64,000 bases of DNA from Thermaurantimonas sp046295455. GTDB taxonomy: Bacteria > Bacteroidota > Bacteroidia > Flavobacteriales > Schleiferiaceae. The stretch's first letter is position 1, and every line of letters starts with the position of its first letter. The stretch lies in contig JBKBNI010000003.1 of NCBI GenBank assembly GCA_046295455.1, positions 124,001-188,000 of the forward strand. Direction: 5' to 3'. The position numbers and the translations under genes were made by a program. Positions 61,727 through 64,000 of the stretch are shown in pieces. Under the pieces are notes generated by a model, which searched no databases, was not told the DNA's origin, and saw only the letters and a program-made list of their open reading frames with translations.

Positions 61727-62843
61727 ATGAAGACAGTTGAAGAAGTAAGTGCATTAGCGGGGCGCCTGGAAGCGCTAAGGGGGTATCTTTGACACTGAAG
61801 CCAAGAAAATAACCCTGCAAAATGAAGAGGAGAAGACAGCGGCACCCGGCTTTTGGGACGACCCTAAAGAGGCCCAAAAAGTCCTGCGCAAGATCAAAGA
61901 GCTTAAGTTCTGGATTGAAGGCTTCGACGAAGCATCCCGACTGGTAGATGAAGCCCTTTTGGCCCATGAATTTTTAAAAGAAGGCATCATCAGCGAATCC
62001 GAACTGGATAAAGCCTACGACTCCGCTCTTAAAGCCATTGAACGACTCGAGTTCAGAAACATGCTTTCGGCAGAAGAGGATCGGCTCTGCGCCGTGCTAC
62101 AGATTACTGCTGGTGCCGGTGGCACAGAGAGCTGCGACTGGGCTTCCATGCTGCTGCGCATGTACATACGATGGGCCGAACAACATGGGTATAAAGTCAT
62201 CGAACTTAACCTGCAGGACGGTGATGTAGCGGGTATTAAGTCAGCAACCATACAGATCGAAGGCGAATTTGCATTTGGATACCTGAAAGGCGAAAACGGC
62301 GTGCATCGTCTCGTCCGCATTTCTCCCTTCGATGCCAACGCTAAAAGACATACATCCTTTGCCTCGGTGTATGTGTATCCGCTTGTCGACGATACCATTC
62401 AGATTGATATCAATCCGGCAGACATCGAATGGGACACCTTTCGCTCCAGTGGAGCCGGTGGTCAAAATGTAAATAAAGTAGAGACCGGTGTCCGTCTGAA
62501 GCACAAACCCACCGGCATCATTATCGAAAATACAGAAACCCGCTCCCAACTGCAAAACAAAGAGAAAGCCCTGCAACTGCTCAAATCTCAATTGTATGAG
62601 ATAGAACTCGAAGCCCGAAACCAGAAACGCGCCGAAATCGAAGCCGGTAAGAAGAAAATAGAGTGGGGTTCACAGATACGCAATTACGTGCTCCATCCCT
62701 ACAAGCTGGTAAAAGACGTCCGCACAGGCACAGAGACATCCAATGCCGAAGGAGTACTCGACGGCGATATCGATGAATTTCTGAAATCCTACCTGATGAG
62801 CACCGGAAGCAGTCATACGGCCAATGCTACATCCACCTTATGA
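61727..62843 (+). CDS. prfB: Peptide chain release factor 2, translated with a programmed +1 frameshift
   Basis: Release factor for UGA and UAA stop codons. Translation starts at ATG 61727, gives MKTVEEVSALAGRLEALRGYL and meets TGA at 61790-61792. Skipping the T at 61790 continues in frame as DTEAKKITLQNEEEK to the stop at 62841-62843, 371 aa in total. The conserved GGQ loop occurs as SSGAGGQNVNKVETGVRL. Codon-recognition residues typical of RF2 lie in the middle domain (AGAGGTESCDWASMLLRMYI). Reading only from an internal start such as 61959 loses the N-terminal domain. The stop overlaps the next gene's ATG as TTATGA. Confidence 0.96.
61778..61793 (+). promoter_or_regulatory. prfB autoregulatory +1 frameshift site
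   Basis: AGGGGGTATCTTTGAC: a Shine-Dalgarno-like AGGGGG, three bases, CTT, then TGA followed by C. This is the classical RF2 recoding signal. When RF2 is scarce, the ribosome pauses at the poorly terminated TGAC, slips from CTT to TTT and continues. The arrangement matches the known prfB signal exactly. Confidence 0.96.
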
Positions 62844-63922
62844 GGCTCGGTATCATTGACCGGTACATCCTACGATACTTCCTCGGAACATTCTTTCTAA
62901 CCTTGATCCTGATCTTGCTGATAGCCGTCGTATTCGATATATCCGAAAAGATCGAAGACTTCATCACCAAGGGGGCATCGGCCAGGGAGATCGTCCTGGA
63001 TTATTATCTGAACTTTATCGTGTACTACGGCAACATGTTTTCGAGCATGATTGTCTTTATCTCTACCATTTTTTTTACAAGCATGCTTGCTAATCGTACT
63101 GAGATTGTTGCCATTCTCACCGGAGGCATGAGTTTCAAAAGACTGATGCTTCCCTATGCAATAGGTACACTCATCGTGACACTGATCAGCATGCTTCTTG
63201 CCCATTTTGTCATCCCGGTGAGCAACGTCAGAAGACTACACTTCGAAAACCTCTACATAAACGTTACCTCAGGCGAACGAAACAACGACCTGCACAGGCA
63301 GATAAAACCAGGACACCTGATCTATCTCGAAAATTATAATTCCGAGCGTCTTAGTGGTTATCGGTTTACCTACGAAGTGTTTCACGGTCAGAAAATGATC
63401 TCGAAGCTGTCATCCGACTTTATCCGGTTTGATACCCTAACAAATACATGGAAATTAGACAATTATACCATACGTTATATTCAGGATGACGGAGACAAAC
63501 TCTTAATAGGCCGTCAGCTAGACACAGCATTTGACTTTCACCCTGACGAACTCAGTCCGAAATTGTACAGTGTCACAATGATGAACACTCCGCGTCTTCT
63601 TCAATTCATAAGAGCCGAAAAAATAAGAGGATCAGAAAAATTAAACATGTATCTTCTGGAGCTGCATCAACGCACGGCCTGGCCGTTTGCCACCGTCATT
63701 CTGGTACTTATAGCAGTGAGCTTAAGCAGCCAGAAACGAAGAGGAGGAATGGGGCTGAATATCGCACTGGGGTTGGGCCTGTGCGTCACATACATTTTTT
63801 TTCAGAGGGTATCCGTTGTCTTTAGCACCAATGGCAACCTCTCTCCTTTGGTGGCTCTTTGGGTTCCCAACGTCTTGTTTGCCATAGTTGGAATCTATCT
63901 CTACCGCACAGCTCCAAAATAA
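62840..63922 (+). CDS. LptF/LptG family lipopolysaccharide export permease
   Basis: A 360-aa YjgP/YjgQ-family protein, the inner-membrane permease of the LPS transporter working with LptB and LptC. Three helices at the N-terminus (YFLGTFFLTLILILLIAVVF, then YGNMFSSMIVFISTIFFTSM, MLPYAIGTLIVTLISMLLAH) are followed by a periplasmic jelly-roll domain (about 130-270). Three C-terminal helices then follow (TAWPFATVILVLIAVSLSSQ, GLNIALGLGLCVTYIFFQ, LVALWVPNVLFAIVGIYLY). It overlaps prfB by 4 bases, so it is co-translated with it. LptF versus LptG cannot be decided. Confidence 0.92.
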   Translation: MRLGIIDRYILRYFLGTFFLTLILILLIAVVFDISEKIEDFITKGASAREIVLDYYLNFIVYYGNMFSSMIVFISTIFFTSMLANRTEIVAILTGGMSFKRLMLPYAIGTLIVTLISMLLAHFVIPVSNVRRLHFENLYINVTSGERNNDLHRQIKPGHLIYLENYNSERLSGYRFTYEVFHGQKMISKLSSDFIRFDTLTNTWKLDNYTIRYIQDDGDKLLIGRQLDTAFDFHPDELSPKLYSVTMMNTPRLLQFIRAEKIRGSEKLNMYLLELHQRTAWPFATVILVLIAVSLSSQKRRGGMGLNIALGLGLCVTYIFFQRVSVVFSTNGNLSPLVALWVPNVLFAIVGIYLYRTAPK

Positions 63923-63926
63923 AAAA

Positions 63927-63946
63927 TGGCCCGTTAAGCCGGGCCA
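63927..63946. terminator. Hairpin terminator between LptF/G and the last gene
   Basis: TGGCCCG and CGGGCCA pair around TTAAGC, just after the permease stop. On the minus strand the stem is followed by a T run (ATTTTTTATTTT), so it would terminate the incoming minus-strand gene. The plus side lacks one. Confidence 0.7.
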
Positions 63947-63973
63947 CTCTGTATATTGATTAATGAATATACG

Positions 63974-64000
63974 TTATTTCCTGACGACCAGTTTACCGCT
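63974..64000 (-). CDS. C-terminal end of a probable T9SS-sorted protein (partial)
   Basis: The last nine codons on the minus strand read SGKLVVRK and a TAA at 63974. A short basic ending with KLVVRK is typical of type A T9SS sorting domains. The rest is outside the window, so this rests on eight residues plus strand and terminator position. Confidence 0.4.
   Translation of the reverse strand, partial: SGKLVVRK

Noticed and set aside
61959..62843. Release factor 2 starting at the TTG at 61959
   Set aside because: The region before it encodes the normal RF2 N-terminal domain once the programmed +1 shift is applied, so the gene starts at 61727.

Overview
The window looks like a chromosomal segment of a Bacteroidota bacterium, probably from the Saprospiria/Chitinophagia side. 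This is inferred from the gene families and not from any rRNA. The pointers are type IX secretion (T9SS) cargo with C-terminal sorting domains, a PorV/PorQ-type protein, gliding genes gldF and gldG, a TonB-dependent receptor with an N-terminal carboxypeptidase-regulatory domain, a LytS/LytTR signalling pair, and promoter-like boxes of the Bacteroidota form TAnnTTTG. I saw no tRNA, rRNA, CRISPR array, intact transposase or prophage.

Layout. 0-2 kb: three peptidyl-prolyl isomerases in a row on the minus strand, then divergent trmB. 2.8-7.1 kb: a two-gene unit of a 63-aa PxDGG small protein and a 1362-aa T9SS adhesin-like protein. 7.6-10.6 kb: an AcpH-like gene facing a three-gene outer-membrane operon. 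Two of those three genes are broken, and one of them is a lipid A deacylase-like pseudogene. 10.8-14.8 kb: a nitrilase-family gene, a TPR protein, a CxxCH-containing T9SS protein, a HIT protein and greA. 14.9-23.7 kb: an operon of TonB receptor, 1359-aa T9SS protein and PorV-like protein. 23.9-33 kb: a degenerate Rieske lipoprotein, an OMP, pfkA, an rRNA-type methyltransferase, a kinase, an NrnA-type phosphoesterase, an unusual SDR, gldG and gldF.

33.4-35.3 kb holds the remains of at least two T9SS cargo genes with stops and frameshifts. 35.5-41.5 kb is mostly housekeeping or small conserved genes: a glycosyltransferase, gamma carbonic anhydrase, Nfu, a PGI/PMI-type sugar isomerase, lipB, HupE/UreJ, DUF6702-like and DUF4258-like. 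41.5-45.2 kb is an AT-rich sensor kinase with its LytTR regulator. 45.5-52.9 kb is a polysaccharide locus of five glycosyltransferases, one conserved unknown and an O-antigen ligase/polymerase. 52.9-64 kb holds an FMN reductase, a low-complexity His-rich lipoprotein, an rRNA methyltransferase, a CBM48-like protein, a formylglycine-enzyme-fold lipoprotein, recQ, acyl-CoA dehydrogenase, hemE, a di-heme peroxidase, prfB with its programmed +1 frameshift, an LptF/G permease, and the last codons of a probable further T9SS protein.

The main theme is the cell surface: several independent T9SS cargo units (intact and decayed), outer-membrane barrels, periplasmic folding enzymes and a polysaccharide locus. 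The two strongest leads for something less described are the translationally coupled PxDGG mini-protein plus giant T9SS protein, and the TonB receptor/T9SS/PorV operon. The broken genes cluster in two short stretches while ORFs over 1200 codons nearby are intact. That favours real gene decay over general sequence error, although raw reads would be needed to decide.
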